The translations under genes were made by a program, and so were the position numbers. From positions 1-54,402 of the forward strand of contig NZ_CDDH01000004.1 of NCBI RefSeq assembly GCF_000819725.1: a stretch of DNA of 54,402 nt. The letters run 5' to 3'. This stretch comes from Aeromonas australiensis. GTDB taxonomy: Bacteria; Pseudomonadota; Gammaproteobacteria; Enterobacterales; Aeromonadaceae. Under the pieces are notes generated by a model, which searched no databases, was not told where the DNA came from, and was given only the letters and a program-made list of their open reading frames with translations. Positions 1 to 9,100 of this stretch are shown piece after piece. The stretch's first letter is position 1; the number at the start of each line of letters is the position of its first letter.

Positions 1-1
1 T

Positions 2-181
2 GATATTGATGGGTTCAAAGAAAAAATATGGTCGTTGGTTTTTGATACCTGCTTTAATCTGCATCAGATTACCTTAGCTGATTCCCTCATCCTCTTACAG
101 CAGCAATACCCTGAGCATACAGCTGAATTAATAATGGTAGCCAAGTATCACACCAGAAAATGTGCTGAAATGAGCTCATAA
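2..181 (+). CDS. 3' end of an unrecognised protein gene (partial)
   Basis: An open frame runs in from the left edge and stops at TAA (179-181), giving the last 59 residues of a protein that starts outside the window. The fragment is mildly acidic and helical-looking, contains two cysteines (in DTCFN and RKCAE), and shows no motif I recognise. Its codon use is more AT-rich than that of kup. The repeat element at 192 begins 10 bases after the stop. The function cannot be named from this piece. It could also be a chance open frame, although 59 codons without a stop running off the edge makes a gene end more likely. Confidence 0.5.
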   Translation, partial: DIDGFKEKIWSLVFDTCFNLHQITLADSLILLQQQYPEHTAELIMVAKYHTRKCAEMSS

Positions 182-191
182 AAATATCACT

Positions 192-272
192 GTAGGGTGC
201 AATAAGCGTAGCGCATTGCACCTCTTGCATTTTTAATTAGCGGTGCAATTCACTTCGTTCATTGCACCCTAC
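192..272. repeat. 81-bp inverted-repeat element (GTAGGGTGCAA ends)
   Basis: The left end GTAGGGTGCAATAAGCG and the right end, whose complement reads GTAGGGTGCAATGAACG, form terminal inverted repeats around a short AT-rich centre. Related ends recur at 2757, 3016 and 3155. It resembles a small non-coding palindromic repeat (REP/MITE-like) scattered between genes. No open frame is present. Confidence 0.75.
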
Positions 273-714
273 CTTTCCCCTCTGGCACATAAAGACTCCA
301 TCGCAGCCAAACCGCATCCCCTTTGCCATCCTGCCAGCATTTAATTAGCGATTACTTTATCGTCTATTTATTATACGTTTTGGTAAAAGAGAGTAGCCAA
401 ACCACTTCGCTAGATAAAACAAACAGTTGCCTGGATTATCGCGGCCCATTTCAATCGCCGGATAATTAATTCTCTTACTCAAATTGAACTTTTGATTATT
501 TATAACTGAGCATAGTCCCGCAGAGTGTGTGTCATTATAAGCTTAATGACAGATGAACAGACTGTGTTCCATGACAAGCAGATCACTATTCCGTTAGCGC
601 CCTTTCCCATCGCAATCCATTAATTCTCTCCCGATTAAATATCACGACTCTCTTGGTAGGTCGGGCAGCTGTGCGTTGGCAAACGTGTAAACATCAAACT
701 GACAAGATGAACTC
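273..714. other. Intergenic stretch upstream of kup
   Basis: This is 442 bases of AT-rich non-coding sequence between the inverted-repeat element and kup. I see no open frame with a ribosome binding site and no RNA gene. It presumably holds the kup promoter, but I could not pick a convincing -35/-10 pair. Confidence 0.5.
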
Positions 715-2583
715 ATGAACTGTGATAAACAACAAGCCACTCCCGGCGTTATGCTGGCGGCGATTGGCGTAGTCTATGGCGATATCGGCACCAGCCCGCT
801 CTATACCTTGCGCGAGTGCCTGTCAGGTCAATTCGGATTCGGCGTCGAGCCGGCCTCCATTCTCGGCTTTCTCTCGCTGATCTTCTGGCTGCTGATCCTG
901 GTGGTGTCGGTCAAGTACCTCTCCTTTGTGATGCGGGCCGACAACGCCGGCGAGGGTGGCATTCTCACCCTGATGTCGCTGGCGACCCGCAACGCCTCCA
1001 CCCGCTGGACGCCGCTGCTGATCATCCTCGGCCTGATTGGCGGCAGCTTCTTCTATGGCGAGGTGGTGATCACCCCGGCGATGTCGGTGATGTCGGCCAT
1101 CGAGGGTCTGAGCATTCTCACCCCCGCCCTCGACCCCTATATCGTCACCCTCTCGGTGCTGGTGCTGACCCTGCTGTTTGCCATCCAGAAACATGGCACC
1201 GCCATGGTGGGCAAGCTGTTTGCCCCCATCATGCTGATCTGGTTTATGACGCTGGCGGTGCTGGGGCTGCGCGGCATCATCCACAACCCCGAGGTGCTGG
1301 GGGCGCTCAACCCCATCTGGGCGGTGCGCTTCTTTGTCCAGTACCAGACCACCTCCTTCTTTGCTCTCGGCGCCGTGGTGCTGGCCATCACAGGGGTGGA
1401 GGCGCTCTACGCGGATATGGGCCACTTTGGCAAAAATCCAATTCGCCTCGCCTGGTTTATCGTGGTGCTGCCCTCGCTGGTGCTCAACTACTTCGGTCAG
1501 GGGGCGCTGCTACTGAGTAACCCCGCTGCCATTGCCAACCCCTTCTTCCTGCTTACGCCGAAATGGGCGCTGGTGCCGCTGCTGCTGCTGGCAACCATGG
1601 CGACGGTGATCGCCTCCCAGGCGGTGATCTCCGGGGTCTTTTCGCTGACCCGGCAGGCGGTGCGCCTCGGTTATCTCTCACCCATTCGCATCGTTCACAC
1701 CTCCGAGCAGGAGTCCGGCCAGATCTATATTCCGGTCATCAACTGGATGCTCTATATCTCGGTGGTGATCGTCATCATGAGCTTCGAGCACTCCAGCAAT
1801 CTGGCGGCGGCCTACGGCATCGCGGTGACCGGTACCATGGTGCTCACCTCCATCCTCTCCTGCTCGGTGGCCAAGAACAGCTGGCACTGGAACAAGTATC
1901 TGGTGGCCATCCTCTTTGCCGCGCTGCTCTGTATCGACGTGCCGCTGTTTGCCGCCAACCTCGCCAAGATCTTCTCCGGCGGCTGGCTGCCGCTCACCCT
2001 GGGCGCGGTGATGTTCACCGTGATGACCAGCTGGAAGAGCGAGCGTTTCCAGCTTATTCGCCGCCTGAACGAGCACGGCAACTCGCTGGAGCCGATGATC
2101 GCCTCGCTGGAGAAATCCCCGCCGACCCGGGTGGCCGGCACTGCGGTCTATATGTCGCGGGTGGTCAATGTGATCCCCCATGCGCTGCTGCACAACCTCA
2201 AGCACAACAAGGTGCTGCACGAGCGGATCATCCTGCTCACCCTGCGGGTGGAAGAGGTGCCCTACGTCCACAATGTGCGCCGGGTCTGCATCGAGCAGCT
2301 CTCCCCCACCTTCTGGCGGGTGGTGGCGAGCTACGGCTGGCGCGAGACCCCGAACGTGGAGGAGATCTTCCACCGCTGCAACGCCGAGGGGCTGAGCTGC
2401 CGGATGATGGAGACCTCGTTCTTTATGGCCCACGAGTCGCTCATCATGAAAGACCGCCCATGGTATCTCTATCTGCGCGGCAAGCTCTTTATGCTGCTGC
2501 AGCGCAACGCCCTGCGCGCCCCGGATCAGTTCGAGATCCCGCCCAACCGGGTCATCGAGCTGGGCTCCCAGGTGGATATCTGA
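715..2583 (+). CDS. kup: Low-affinity potassium transporter Kup (TrkD)
   Basis: Inner-membrane K+/H+ symporter of the KUP/HAK family, mediating constitutive potassium (and caesium) uptake. The 622 residues equal the usual bacterial length. The family signature [17 protein letters not shown] starts at residue 18. About twelve hydrophobic segments fill residues 10-430, followed by a roughly 190-residue hydrophilic C-terminal cytoplasmic domain. The ATG at 715 puts the signature at the normal distance from the N terminus, although no strong Shine-Dalgarno sequence precedes it. It stands alone: repeats lie on both sides and the downstream genes run the other way. Nothing unusual was seen in the protein. 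Confidence 0.96.
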   Translation: MNCDKQQATPGVMLAAIGVVYGDIGTSPLYTLRECLSGQFGFGVEPASILGFLSLIFWLLILVVSVKYLSFVMRADNAGEGGILTLMSLATRNASTRWTPLLIILGLIGGSFFYGEVVITPAMSVMSAIEGLSILTPALDPYIVTLSVLVLTLLFAIQKHGTAMVGKLFAPIMLIWFMTLAVLGLRGIIHNPEVLGALNPIWAVRFFVQYQTTSFFALGAVVLAITGVEALYADMGHFGKNPIRLAWFIVVLPSLVLNYFGQGALLLSNPAAIANPFFLLTPKWALVPLLLLATMATVIASQAVISGVFSLTRQAVRLGYLSPIRIVHTSEQESGQIYIPVINWMLYISVVIVIMSFEHSSNLAAAYGIAVTGTMVLTSILSCSVAKNSWHWNKYLVAILFAALLCIDVPLFAANLAKIFSGGWLPLTLGAVMFTVMTSWKSERFQLIRRLNEHGNSLEPMIASLEKSPPTRVAGTAVYMSRVVNVIPHALLHNLKHNKVLHERIILLTLRVEEVPYVHNVRRVCIEQLSPTFWRVVASYGWRETPNVEEIFHRCNAEGLSCRMMETSFFMAHESLIMKDRPWYLYLRGKLFMLLQRNALRAPDQFEIPPNRVIELGSQVDI

Positions 2584-2756
2584 TGGCGGGTTGATGGCCT
2601 CTTGATGACATAGAAAACATCAGCAAATAGAGAGGGAGGCATTGGCCTCCCTCTGTTGTTTCCGTTAACCCCAATTACCGCGCCCCTCATCCCCAGCCCT
2701 TCTCCCGCAAGGGGAGAAGGGAGCAAACCACATCCCCCCCCCACAGACATCCCACC

Positions 2757-3046
2757 GTAGGGTGCAACAAGCGCAGCGCCGTGCACCGCGACCAGATGGC
2801 TGACTTCCCCTCATCCCCAACCCTTCTCACACAAGGGGAGAAGGGAGCACACCACCGCGACCAGATGGCTGACTTCCCCCTCATCCCCAGCCCTTCTCCC
2901 GCAAGGGGAGAAGGGGGCACACCACCGCGACCAGATGGCTGACGTCCCCCTCATCCCCAGCCCTTCTCCCGCGAGGGGAGAAGGGAGCAAACCACCACGA
3001 CCATATGTTGCCAACGGTGCAATTCACTGCGTTCATTGCACCCTAC
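2757..3046. repeat. Expanded inverted-repeat element holding tandem repeats
   Basis: The left end GTAGGGTGCAACAAGCG at 2757 and the right end finishing in GCACCCTAC at 3046 match the ends of the 81-bp element at 192-272. Here they are 290 bases apart. The space between them is filled by three tandem hairpin-bearing units, so this looks like the same element with a nested expansion. Confidence 0.7.
2787..2998. repeat. Three tandem 69-70 bp repeats
   Basis: Units start with CGCGACCAGATGGCTGAC at 2787, 2856 and 2926, spaced 69 and 70 bases. Each carries a hairpin with a stem of about ten pairs (CCCTTCTCCC / GGGAGAAGGG type). A diverged further copy of the unit start lies at 3186, and a lone hairpin without the start lies near 2695-2725. 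The direct repetition of whole units without unique spacers argues against CRISPR. Confidence 0.85.
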
Positions 3047-3154
3047 TCCCGGTATGCTGCCGATATATTTCCGTTCTCGTGCGTCCGATTACGCTTCGCT
3101 AATCGAACCTACGGTTTCAACACAGACGGGCTCTATGCGAACAGACAGACCGCC

Positions 3155-3240
3155 GTAGGGTGCAACAAGCGCAGCGCCATGCACCGCGACCAGATGGCTG
3201 ACTTCCCCTTATCCCCGGCCCTCATCCCCTGCCCTTTTGG
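3155..3240. repeat. Solitary left end of the inverted-repeat element plus partial tandem unit
   Basis: GTAGGGTGCAACAAGCGCAG at 3155 repeats the left end found at 2757. It is followed at 3186 by another CGCGACCAGATGGCTGAC unit start and then a decayed hairpin. No matching right end follows, so this is probably a truncated copy. Confidence 0.6.
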
Positions 3241-3326
3241 TGCAAACCATGGCGAGCAGAGGGTGGCTCACTGCCGATAGCTTCCTTTTTCAAACAACGG
3301 CACTCAGGATCATGACGCCCAAGTCG

Positions 3327-3812
3327 TTACCCCTTGCAGCACTTCTTCACCGCCCGCACCACGTTCTGATAGCCGGTACAGCGGCAGAGGTTGCCCGACA
3401 GCCCGCGGCGGATCTCCGCATCGGTCAGCGGACGGCGCTCGGTCTTGTCGAGCAGGGCGGCGCTCGCCATCACCAGGCCCGGGGTGCAAAAACCGCACTG
3501 CACCGCCCCCTCGTCGATAAAGGCCTGCTGCACGTCGGAGAGCTCATTGCCTTTGCGCTCCCCCTCCACGGTGCGAATGGATTTGCCATCGGCCCAGACC
3601 GCCAGATAGAGGCAGCTGTCGATGGCAGTGCCATTCACCCGCACGGTACAGGCGCCGCACTCACCGACACTGCACCCCTCTTTCACGCTGATCAGCCCCT
3701 GCCCACGCAGGAAGTGGAGCAGCGACATGGTGGGCGACACGGCATAAGAGTAAGGCTTGCCGTTGATCTCGCACTGGATCTCTACGGCGGGACAGCTTTG
3801 CGGTTGCATCAT
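3327..3812 (-). CDS. xdhC: Xanthine dehydrogenase iron-sulfur subunit XdhC
   Basis: Small 161-residue subunit with two [2Fe-2S] clusters that passes electrons from the molybdenum centre to the FAD subunit. All eight ligands are visible: Cys47, Cys52, Cys55 and Cys67 in the plant-ferredoxin-type domain, and Cys106, Cys109 (CGFC) with Cys143, Cys145 (CRC) in the helical domain. Length matches E. coli XdhC (about 159). Its ATG overlaps the xdhB stop by four bases, so it is translationally coupled as the last gene of xdhA-xdhB-xdhC. No clear terminator follows before the repeat field. The naming follows E. coli usage, where XdhC is the Fe-S subunit, not the XdhC/CoxI maturation factor. Confidence 0.95.
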   Translation of the reverse strand: MMQPQSCPAVEIQCEINGKPYSYAVSPTMSLLHFLRGQGLISVKEGCSVGECGACTVRVNGTAIDSCLYLAVWADGKSIRTVEGERKGNELSDVQQAFIDEGAVQCGFCTPGLVMASAALLDKTERRPLTDAEIRRGLSGNLCRCTGYQNVVRAVKKCCKG

Positions 3813-4687
3813 AGGATCTTCCCTCCGGCACGTTCGACTGCGCAGGCGACCACCCGCTGCGCCAGGGTTTTGATAAGGTGCAGGCGAAACTCCTTCTCTG
3901 CCCGCCAGGAGGATCGCGGCGCCACATCGGCTACCACCGCCTCGGCAATCGCGGCCAGCGTCGCCTGGGTCAGGGGTTGCCCCTCGGCCACGGCTTCCGC
4001 GTGAGGGGTGCGCACCGGGGTCGGGGCTGCCACCCCATAGGCCAGCCGCAGGCGCTTGAAATGGCCATGCTCAATCTGGCAGTAGGCGGCGCAGCCGATG
4101 GTGGCGATATCCATGGCATCGCGCATGGCGTATTTGAAGTAGTGGGAGCCCACATGGGGGTGAGAATCCGGCGCAAAGTGAAATGCTACCAGGATCTCCG
4201 CCGGTTGCAGCGCCACCTTGCCCGGGCCGGTGTGAAAACCGGCAATGGGGATGCGGCGGGTACCATTGGGGCCGGCGATTTCCAATTCGGCTTCCAGCGC
4301 CACCGTGGGCGCCGCCGAGTCGGCACTGGTGGCGCCGTTGCAGATATTGCCGCCATAGGTGGCGACGTTGCGGATCTGCGGCCCCGCGATGGTGGCGGCC
4401 GCTTCGGCCAGCATTGGCAGGCGGCGCTGCACCAGCTCGTTTTCGATGATCTCGGTAAAGGTGGTGCCAGAGCCGATGCGGATAGAACCGTCAGGCAACT
4501 CGCTCACCCCTTTGAGCTCGGGCAAGTCGTGAATATCGACGATATGGCGATAGGCGGCGTTGAGGTGATGCAGCTGGATCATCACATCGGTGCCACCGGC
4601 CAAGAGGCGCGCCTCGGGGTCGGCCTGACGCAGGGCGACCGCCTCGGCGACACTGTGCGCCTTGTAGTAACGGGCAATATCAAACAT
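3809..4687 (-). CDS. xdhB: Xanthine dehydrogenase FAD-binding subunit XdhB
   Basis: The 292-residue FAD subunit of the three-part xanthine dehydrogenase, which hands electrons to NAD+. It shows the CO-dehydrogenase flavoprotein pattern: [11 protein letters not shown] near residue 30 (FAD pyrophosphate site) and [19 protein letters not shown] near residue 105-120. The start at 4687 is chosen because GGGAGGAG lies just upstream and the protein then begins MFDIARYYK as in relatives; an upstream frame extension lacks such support. The start lies 8 bases inside the end of xdhA and the stop overlaps xdhC by four, so the three are one transcript. Confidence 0.94.
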   Translation of the reverse strand: MFDIARYYKAHSVAEAVALRQADPEARLLAGGTDVMIQLHHLNAAYRHIVDIHDLPELKGVSELPDGSIRIGSGTTFTEIIENELVQRRLPMLAEAAATIAGPQIRNVATYGGNICNGATSADSAAPTVALEAELEIAGPNGTRRIPIAGFHTGPGKVALQPAEILVAFHFAPDSHPHVGSHYFKYAMRDAMDIATIGCAAYCQIEHGHFKRLRLAYGVAAPTPVRTPHAEAVAEGQPLTQATLAAIAEAVVADVAPRSSWRAEKEFRLHLIKTLAQRVVACAVERAGGKIL

Positions 4688-6998
4688 GGTGTTGCTCCTC
4701 CCCTGATCCCTCGCCAATCAAACCCGCGGCGACAAACTCCCGGAACAGGGTCTTGGGGGTGATAGGCAGCTCGTTGATAGCCACCCCGGTCGCCATGCGA
4801 ATGGCGTTACGGATAGCGGGGCCCGGCGAGATGATGGGCGGTTCCCCCAGAGATTTGTGACCATAAACCGACTGGGGCTCATAGGTCTGCACGAAGTCGC
4901 ACTCGAGCTCGGGCAAGTCCAGCATGGTGGGGAACTTGTAGTCGAGCAGGTTGGGGTTGCGCACCACGCCGGTTTTCGGGTCGATGATCATCTCCTCGAA
5001 CAGGGACCAGCCGATCCCCATCCCCATGCCGCCGTGCACTTGCCCCTCTGCCAGCTGCGGGTTGAGGATCTTGCCCGCATCGTGCAGGTTGATGATGCGA
5101 TTGATGGTCACCTTGCAGAGATCGATATCGACGCTGAGATCGACAAAGGTACAGCCGAAACTGGGCGGGTTGGTGGTGGTCTTGTGGGAGACTTCCGACG
5201 TGATCTGGCCGCCGATGGTGAGGTGGTAATAGGCGTTGACCGACACCTCGGCGACGCTTACCAGCACCTTGTCCGGCGCACCGGCCAGCACCACGTACCC
5301 GTCGATCAGGGTGAGCGATCCCACATCCTGATGACAGAGCTGGGCTGCCAGCGACAAAATGCGGGCCCGCAGTTGCAGCGCCGCCTGATGGATGGCGGGC
5401 GCCGCCACATAACTCTGGCGCGAGGCGAACGAGCCCGGATCATAGGCGGTAATGTCGGTATCCTGAGTCGAGATGACCCGGATCTGCTCAAACGGAATGC
5501 CTAACGTCTCGGCCGCCATCTGGGCAAAGACGGTATCCGATCCCTGCCCTATCTCGGTGGCGCCGATCTGCAGATTGACGGTGCCATCCTGATTGAGCAG
5601 CATACGGGCGCCGGCAATTTCGACCCCCACCGGATAGGTGTTGGAGCCGTAGCTGAAACAGGCGACCCCGATGCCGCGCCGCACCCGGCTGGCAGGATCC
5701 TGTGCCAAGCATTCGGCCTTGAGTCGATCCCACTCAAACAGTTCGCGACCACGGAGCAGGCACTCCGGCAGCCCGGCGCTGTAGATGGTCTTCTGGTTGA
5801 CCTGATTGACGTCCCCCTCCCGCGCCACGTTGGCGATCCGCACATCGAGCGGGTCCAGCCCCAGTTCGGCGCAGCCATCGTCCAGCATGCATTCGAGGGC
5901 AAAGATCACCTGCGGCGCGCCGTAACCGCGCATGGCACCGGCGGTGGGCAGGTTGCTGTAGAAGGTTTTGGCGTCATAACCGAAGGCGCTGCGCGGATAG
6001 AGGTAGCTGATCTTGTTGGCACCGGCGCTGGCGATGGAGTGGCCGTGGGAGGCATAACCGCCGGTGTTGGAGAGCACGTCCAGCTGATAGCCCTTGAGGG
6101 TGCCGTCGCGGTTGAGGCCCATCTTGCCGTCGATGGCAAAGCCGTGGCGGGTGCGAGAGGCAAAAAAGCACTCTTCCCGGCTCAAGGTCACCTTGACCGG
6201 CACGCCGCCAAGCTTGTAGCTCAAAAATGCCGCCATCGGCTCTTCCAGCACATCCTGCTTGTTGCCAAAACCGCCGCCCATATAGGGCTTGATCACCCGC
6301 ACGCTCGACCAGGGCAGACCGAGGGACTTGGCCACTCGGCTGCGCACTATCTGGGGGATCTGGGTACTGCTGACGACGATGATGTGGTCCGGTTGATCCA
6401 TATAGGCGTAACAGGTCACCGTCTCCAGATGGCAGTGCTGCACCACAGGTGTTCGATAGTCGCCCTGAAACTGCAGATCGGCCGCAGCGATAGCATGCTC
6501 CGGGTCATTAGCACGAAGTTGGCTTTGGCGTAGCAGATTGCCGCTCGGGTGGATGGGATAGGCACCGTCGGCCAGCGCACTCTGGGCATCCGTCATCACC
6601 GGCAGCGGCTCGTAAGTTACCTTGACCAGGGCGGCCGCTTTTTCGGCCACCAGCGGATCCCGGGCCACCACGATGGCGACCCCATCGCCGAAGTGGCGCA
6701 CATGGTCGGTGAGCAGACGGCGGTCTTTCACATCCCGCTTCGCCTCATCGAGGGACCAGGCGTGACCGGCGGTGCGAAAACAGGTGGTGGGGACATCTTC
6801 ATGGGTGAACACGGCTTCGACCCCGTGCAGGGCCAGCGCCTCGGTCGCATCGATGGCAAGCACCTTGCCGTGGGCGATATGGCTTCGCACGTATTTGGCG
6901 TGGCGCATCCCGAGCATGATGTTGTCATCGGTATAGCGGGCGCTGCCGGTCACCTTGGCCTCGGCATCCACCCGCTTGAGCGGTAATCCTATGGACAT
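4680..6998 (-). CDS. xdhA: Xanthine dehydrogenase molybdenum-binding subunit XdhA
   Basis: The 772-residue molybdopterin subunit that hydroxylates hypoxanthine or xanthine. Order of features: N-terminal a/b hammerhead domain (VTGSARYTDDN near residue 16), the glycine-rich PYMGGGFGNKQD loop that contacts the cofactor, the GYGAPQ loop, and the C-terminal KSLGEPPIISPGPAIRNAI with the catalytic glutamate. The start MSIGLPLKRVDAEAK at 6998 has an AAGGA ribosome site; earlier in-frame codons add a non-conserved extension. It heads xdhABC, and a sigma-54-type promoter element lies 49-64 bases upstream. It differs from the second hydroxylase gene xdhD further along the island. Confidence 0.94.
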   Translation of the reverse strand: MSIGLPLKRVDAEAKVTGSARYTDDNIMLGMRHAKYVRSHIAHGKVLAIDATEALALHGVEAVFTHEDVPTTCFRTAGHAWSLDEAKRDVKDRRLLTDHVRHFGDGVAIVVARDPLVAEKAAALVKVTYEPLPVMTDAQSALADGAYPIHPSGNLLRQSQLRANDPEHAIAAADLQFQGDYRTPVVQHCHLETVTCYAYMDQPDHIIVVSSTQIPQIVRSRVAKSLGLPWSSVRVIKPYMGGGFGNKQDVLEEPMAAFLSYKLGGVPVKVTLSREECFFASRTRHGFAIDGKMGLNRDGTLKGYQLDVLSNTGGYASHGHSIASAGANKISYLYPRSAFGYDAKTFYSNLPTAGAMRGYGAPQVIFALECMLDDGCAELGLDPLDVRIANVAREGDVNQVNQKTIYSAGLPECLLRGRELFEWDRLKAECLAQDPASRVRRGIGVACFSYGSNTYPVGVEIAGARMLLNQDGTVNLQIGATEIGQGSDTVFAQMAAETLGIPFEQIRVISTQDTDITAYDPGSFASRQSYVAAPAIHQAALQLRARILSLAAQLCHQDVGSLTLIDGYVVLAGAPDKVLVSVAEVSVNAYYHLTIGGQITSEVSHKTTTNPPSFGCTFVDLSVDIDLCKVTINRIINLHDAGKILNPQLAEGQVHGGMGMGIGWSLFEEMIIDPKTGVVRNPNLLDYKFPTMLDLPELECDFVQTYEPQSVYGHKSLGEPPIISPGPAIRNAIRMATGVAINELPITPKTLFREFVAAGLIGEGSGEEQHHV

Positions 6999-7046
6999 AT
7001 GCAAGTCCTTTTTCGAAGGGAAAAATCTGGAACCGGCATTAAAAAC

Positions 7047-7062
7047 AGCAAGATATGCGCCT
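7047..7062 (-). promoter_or_regulatory. Sigma-54-type -24/-12 promoter for xdhABC
   Basis: Read on the minus strand the site is AGGCGCATATCTTGCT. Against TGGCAC-N5-TTGC(A/T) it matches 9 of 11 positions, with the invariant GG and GC ten bases apart. The predicted start would lie near 7036, giving a leader of about 38 bases before the xdhA ATG. The fit and position are good. A sigma-54 promoter needs an activator; E. coli keeps ygeV for this next to xdhABC, and none is present here. Confidence 0.65.
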
Positions 7063-7360
7063 GTTTCCCGCCATCGCCAGAACAATGGGGATAAATGTGA
7101 AGGGGATCCCATCTAGCCTGCCTTTGCTGGCCCGCAGCGACAAGCCAAGGGCAACCCCTGAGCACACGGGGCACATCAGCGGTGAAAAAAGCGGCAGAGC
7201 GAAGAGAGCAAGGGCGGGCCCCTATCAATCTGGTAGGGGGATTTATCAAAATGGTATCGCGATGACACCGCTTACTGCAGGCAGCACAGGCGTGTTAGTC
7301 GGCGCAGACGGTCAACGCTCAGCAGAGATAACCGCCGCAGCGATAAAAAGTAACAGGCAG

Positions 7361-7385
7361 AACAATGGGGCCACCGTGCGGCCCC
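7361..7385 (-). terminator. Hairpin behind ghxQ
   Basis: GGGGCC-loop-GGCCCC (7367-7385) lies 18 bases after the ghxQ stop and is followed on the minus strand by ATTGTTCT, a weak T-rich tail. It may be a leaky intrinsic terminator separating ghxQ from the xdhABC promoter region. Confidence 0.45.
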
Positions 7386-7402
7386 AAACGGGCGGGTTAT
7401 CT

Positions 7403-8812
7403 CTAAATAGCCCACCCCCCAGCATAAAAGAGCACCAGTGCCAGGGCGATGACCACGGTGCCGACGTTGAGCTTGTGCCACTCCTTCGAGCAGAGGCGGC
7501 CAATCACCAGCGAGCTGAATCCCAGCATGATGCCGGTAACGATATTGCAGGTGAGCACGATAAAGACGGCGCACACCAACCCGGACATGGCACCGACCGA
7601 ATCATTGAAATCGAGCTTGGTGACATTGCTCAGCATCAAGAGCCCCACATACATCAGGGCCGGTGCGGTGGCATAGGCGGGCACCAGATAAGAGAGCGGC
7701 GAGAGGAACAACATCAGCAGGAACAGGCCGCCGACCACGGTCGCGGTGAGACCGGTCTTGCCCCCCGCCGCCGTGCCCGCTGCCGATTCGATATAGACGG
7801 CAGCCGGTGCCGCCCCCACCAGACCGGAGAAGATGCTGCTGACCGAGTCGGCACTGAGCGCCTTGCCGCTGTTGATGATGTGACCCTCTTTATCCAGCAG
7901 GTTGGCCTGCCCCGCCACGGCGCGAATGGTGCCGGTGGCGTCAAAGACCGCCGTCATCACCAGTGCCAACACGCTGGGCAGCACCAGCGGCGAGAGGGCC
8001 CCCATGATATCCAGACTGAAGATAAGGGACTGACCCTGATCGTCCGAGAGGCTCGGCAGGGCGAACAATCCCTGATAGGTCACCGCCGGATCGAAGATAA
8101 GGCCGAAGATGGAGATGGCGATGATCACCAGCAGGATCCCCCCCGGTACCTTGAGCTTCTCCAGCCCGACGATCACCGCAAGGCCGATCAGGGACATGAT
8201 GACCGGCATGGAGGTGAAGGCCCCCAGCGCTACCGGCAGCCCCTCAAGCGGGTTCTTGATCACCAGCCCCACCCCGTTGGCGGCGATAAGCAGCAAGAAG
8301 AGACCAATCCCGATGCCGGTACCGTGGGCAATCCCCATCGGCAGGTTGTCGAGGATCCAGCTACGCACCCCGGTCACCGAGATGGCGGTAAAGAGCACCC
8401 CCATCAGGAAGACCGCCCCCAACGCCACCGGAATGGGGATCTGCTGCCCCAGCACCAGACTGAAGGCAGTAAACGCCGTGAGGGAAATAGCACAACCGAT
8501 GGCCATCGGCAGCTTGGCCCAGAGCCCCATCAAGAGCGAACCGAAACCCGCCACCAGACAGGTGGCGACAAACACGGCGCCGGGAGGAAAGCCCGCCTTG
8601 CCGAGCATGCTCGGTACCACGATCACCGAGTAGACCATGGCAAGGAAGGTGGTGAGGCCCGCCAGCACCTCCTGTCTGACATTGCTGCCCCGCTCGCTGA
8701 TCATAAAGTAGCGATCAAGAGCCGTGAGCGGTTGCTGCTTGAGTGTGCTCTGGCTGGCGTCATCATTGGCCAGCGCCTCCATACTCTCGGTACTGCTATT
8801 TGTTTGGGTCAT
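7403..8812 (-). CDS. ghxQ: Guanine/hypoxanthine permease, AzgA-type NCS2 family
   Basis: A 469-residue inner-membrane purine:proton symporter with about 12-14 hydrophobic segments. The N-terminal [19 protein letters not shown] followed by [17 protein letters not shown] is typical of the AzgA branch of NCS2, which carries guanine, hypoxanthine or adenine and not xanthine or uracil. The [19 protein letters not shown] motif in the middle is also typical. The start at 8812 has AAAGGAG upstream. Its position beside guaD and xanQ mirrors E. coli ghxQ (ygfQ), which supports the symbol; ghxP- or purP-like specificity cannot be excluded from sequence. Separated from guaD by 288 bases containing two hairpins, so it may also have its own promoter. 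Confidence 0.88.
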   Translation of the reverse strand: MTQTNSSTESMEALANDDASQSTLKQQPLTALDRYFMISERGSNVRQEVLAGLTTFLAMVYSVIVVPSMLGKAGFPPGAVFVATCLVAGFGSLLMGLWAKLPMAIGCAISLTAFTAFSLVLGQQIPIPVALGAVFLMGVLFTAISVTGVRSWILDNLPMGIAHGTGIGIGLFLLLIAANGVGLVIKNPLEGLPVALGAFTSMPVIMSLIGLAVIVGLEKLKVPGGILLVIIAISIFGLIFDPAVTYQGLFALPSLSDDQGQSLIFSLDIMGALSPLVLPSVLALVMTAVFDATGTIRAVAGQANLLDKEGHIINSGKALSADSVSSIFSGLVGAAPAAVYIESAAGTAAGGKTGLTATVVGGLFLLMLFLSPLSYLVPAYATAPALMYVGLLMLSNVTKLDFNDSVGAMSGLVCAVFIVLTCNIVTGIMLGFSSLVIGRLCSKEWHKLNVGTVVIALALVLFYAGGWAI

Positions 8813-9031
8813 ACCCAACTCCTTTACAGGCATCTGAATGTTCCATGACGAAATGGCAACAGGATCTGCGGGTCTGCCTTGCGCCAGTCTGATGAGAAAC
8901 AGGCGATGGCGGCAGAGAGTGCTGCAGACAGACCAGGGTGGGCAGCCTTGACTCAAACGTTTGCCTTTCTGATCAAAAAAACCGGGCCATTTCACCTTCT
9001 ATGGGGGGAGCCCCCCTGTCGTGCGGCAAGA

Positions 9032-9090
9032 CTGGCGTCCCTGTGGGGCACGCCAGCCGCCGTATTCGTTGGGCTGCGCCGCGGCAGCCC
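9032..9090 (-). other. Two strong hairpins between guaD and ghxQ
   Basis: GGGCTGC-6-GCAGCCC (9071-9090) and CTGGCGT-11-ACGCCAG (9032-9056) follow the guaD stop. Neither has a T-run on the minus strand. They look like transcript-stabilising or processing structures, not standard terminators. Confidence 0.5.
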
Positions 9091-9100
9091 ACTACAAGCC

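Larger units (their letters stand above)
2584..3326. other. Gene-free repeat field between kup and xdhC
   Basis: The 743 bases contain only repeats. There are hairpin units of the form CCCTTCTCCC-loop-GGGAGAAGGG at about 2695-2725, 2820-2845, 2889-2915 and 2959-2985, plus ends of the GTAGGGTGCAA element at 2757, 3016-3046 and 3155. No credible gene is present; short open frames here are by-products of the repeats. Confidence 0.8.
6999..7402. other. Regulatory gap between ghxQ and xdhA
   Basis: These 404 non-coding bases hold the likely sigma-54 promoter of xdhABC (7047-7062) and a hairpin behind ghxQ (7367-7385). Between them an ATCGCGAT palindrome at about 7256-7263 lies roughly 200 bases upstream of the promoter, a possible activator site. 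No gene is seen. Confidence 0.6.

Noticed and set aside
2787..2998. Regularly spaced repeats as a possible CRISPR array
   Set aside because: Whole 69-70 bp units repeat directly with no unique spacers, and no cas genes are present.
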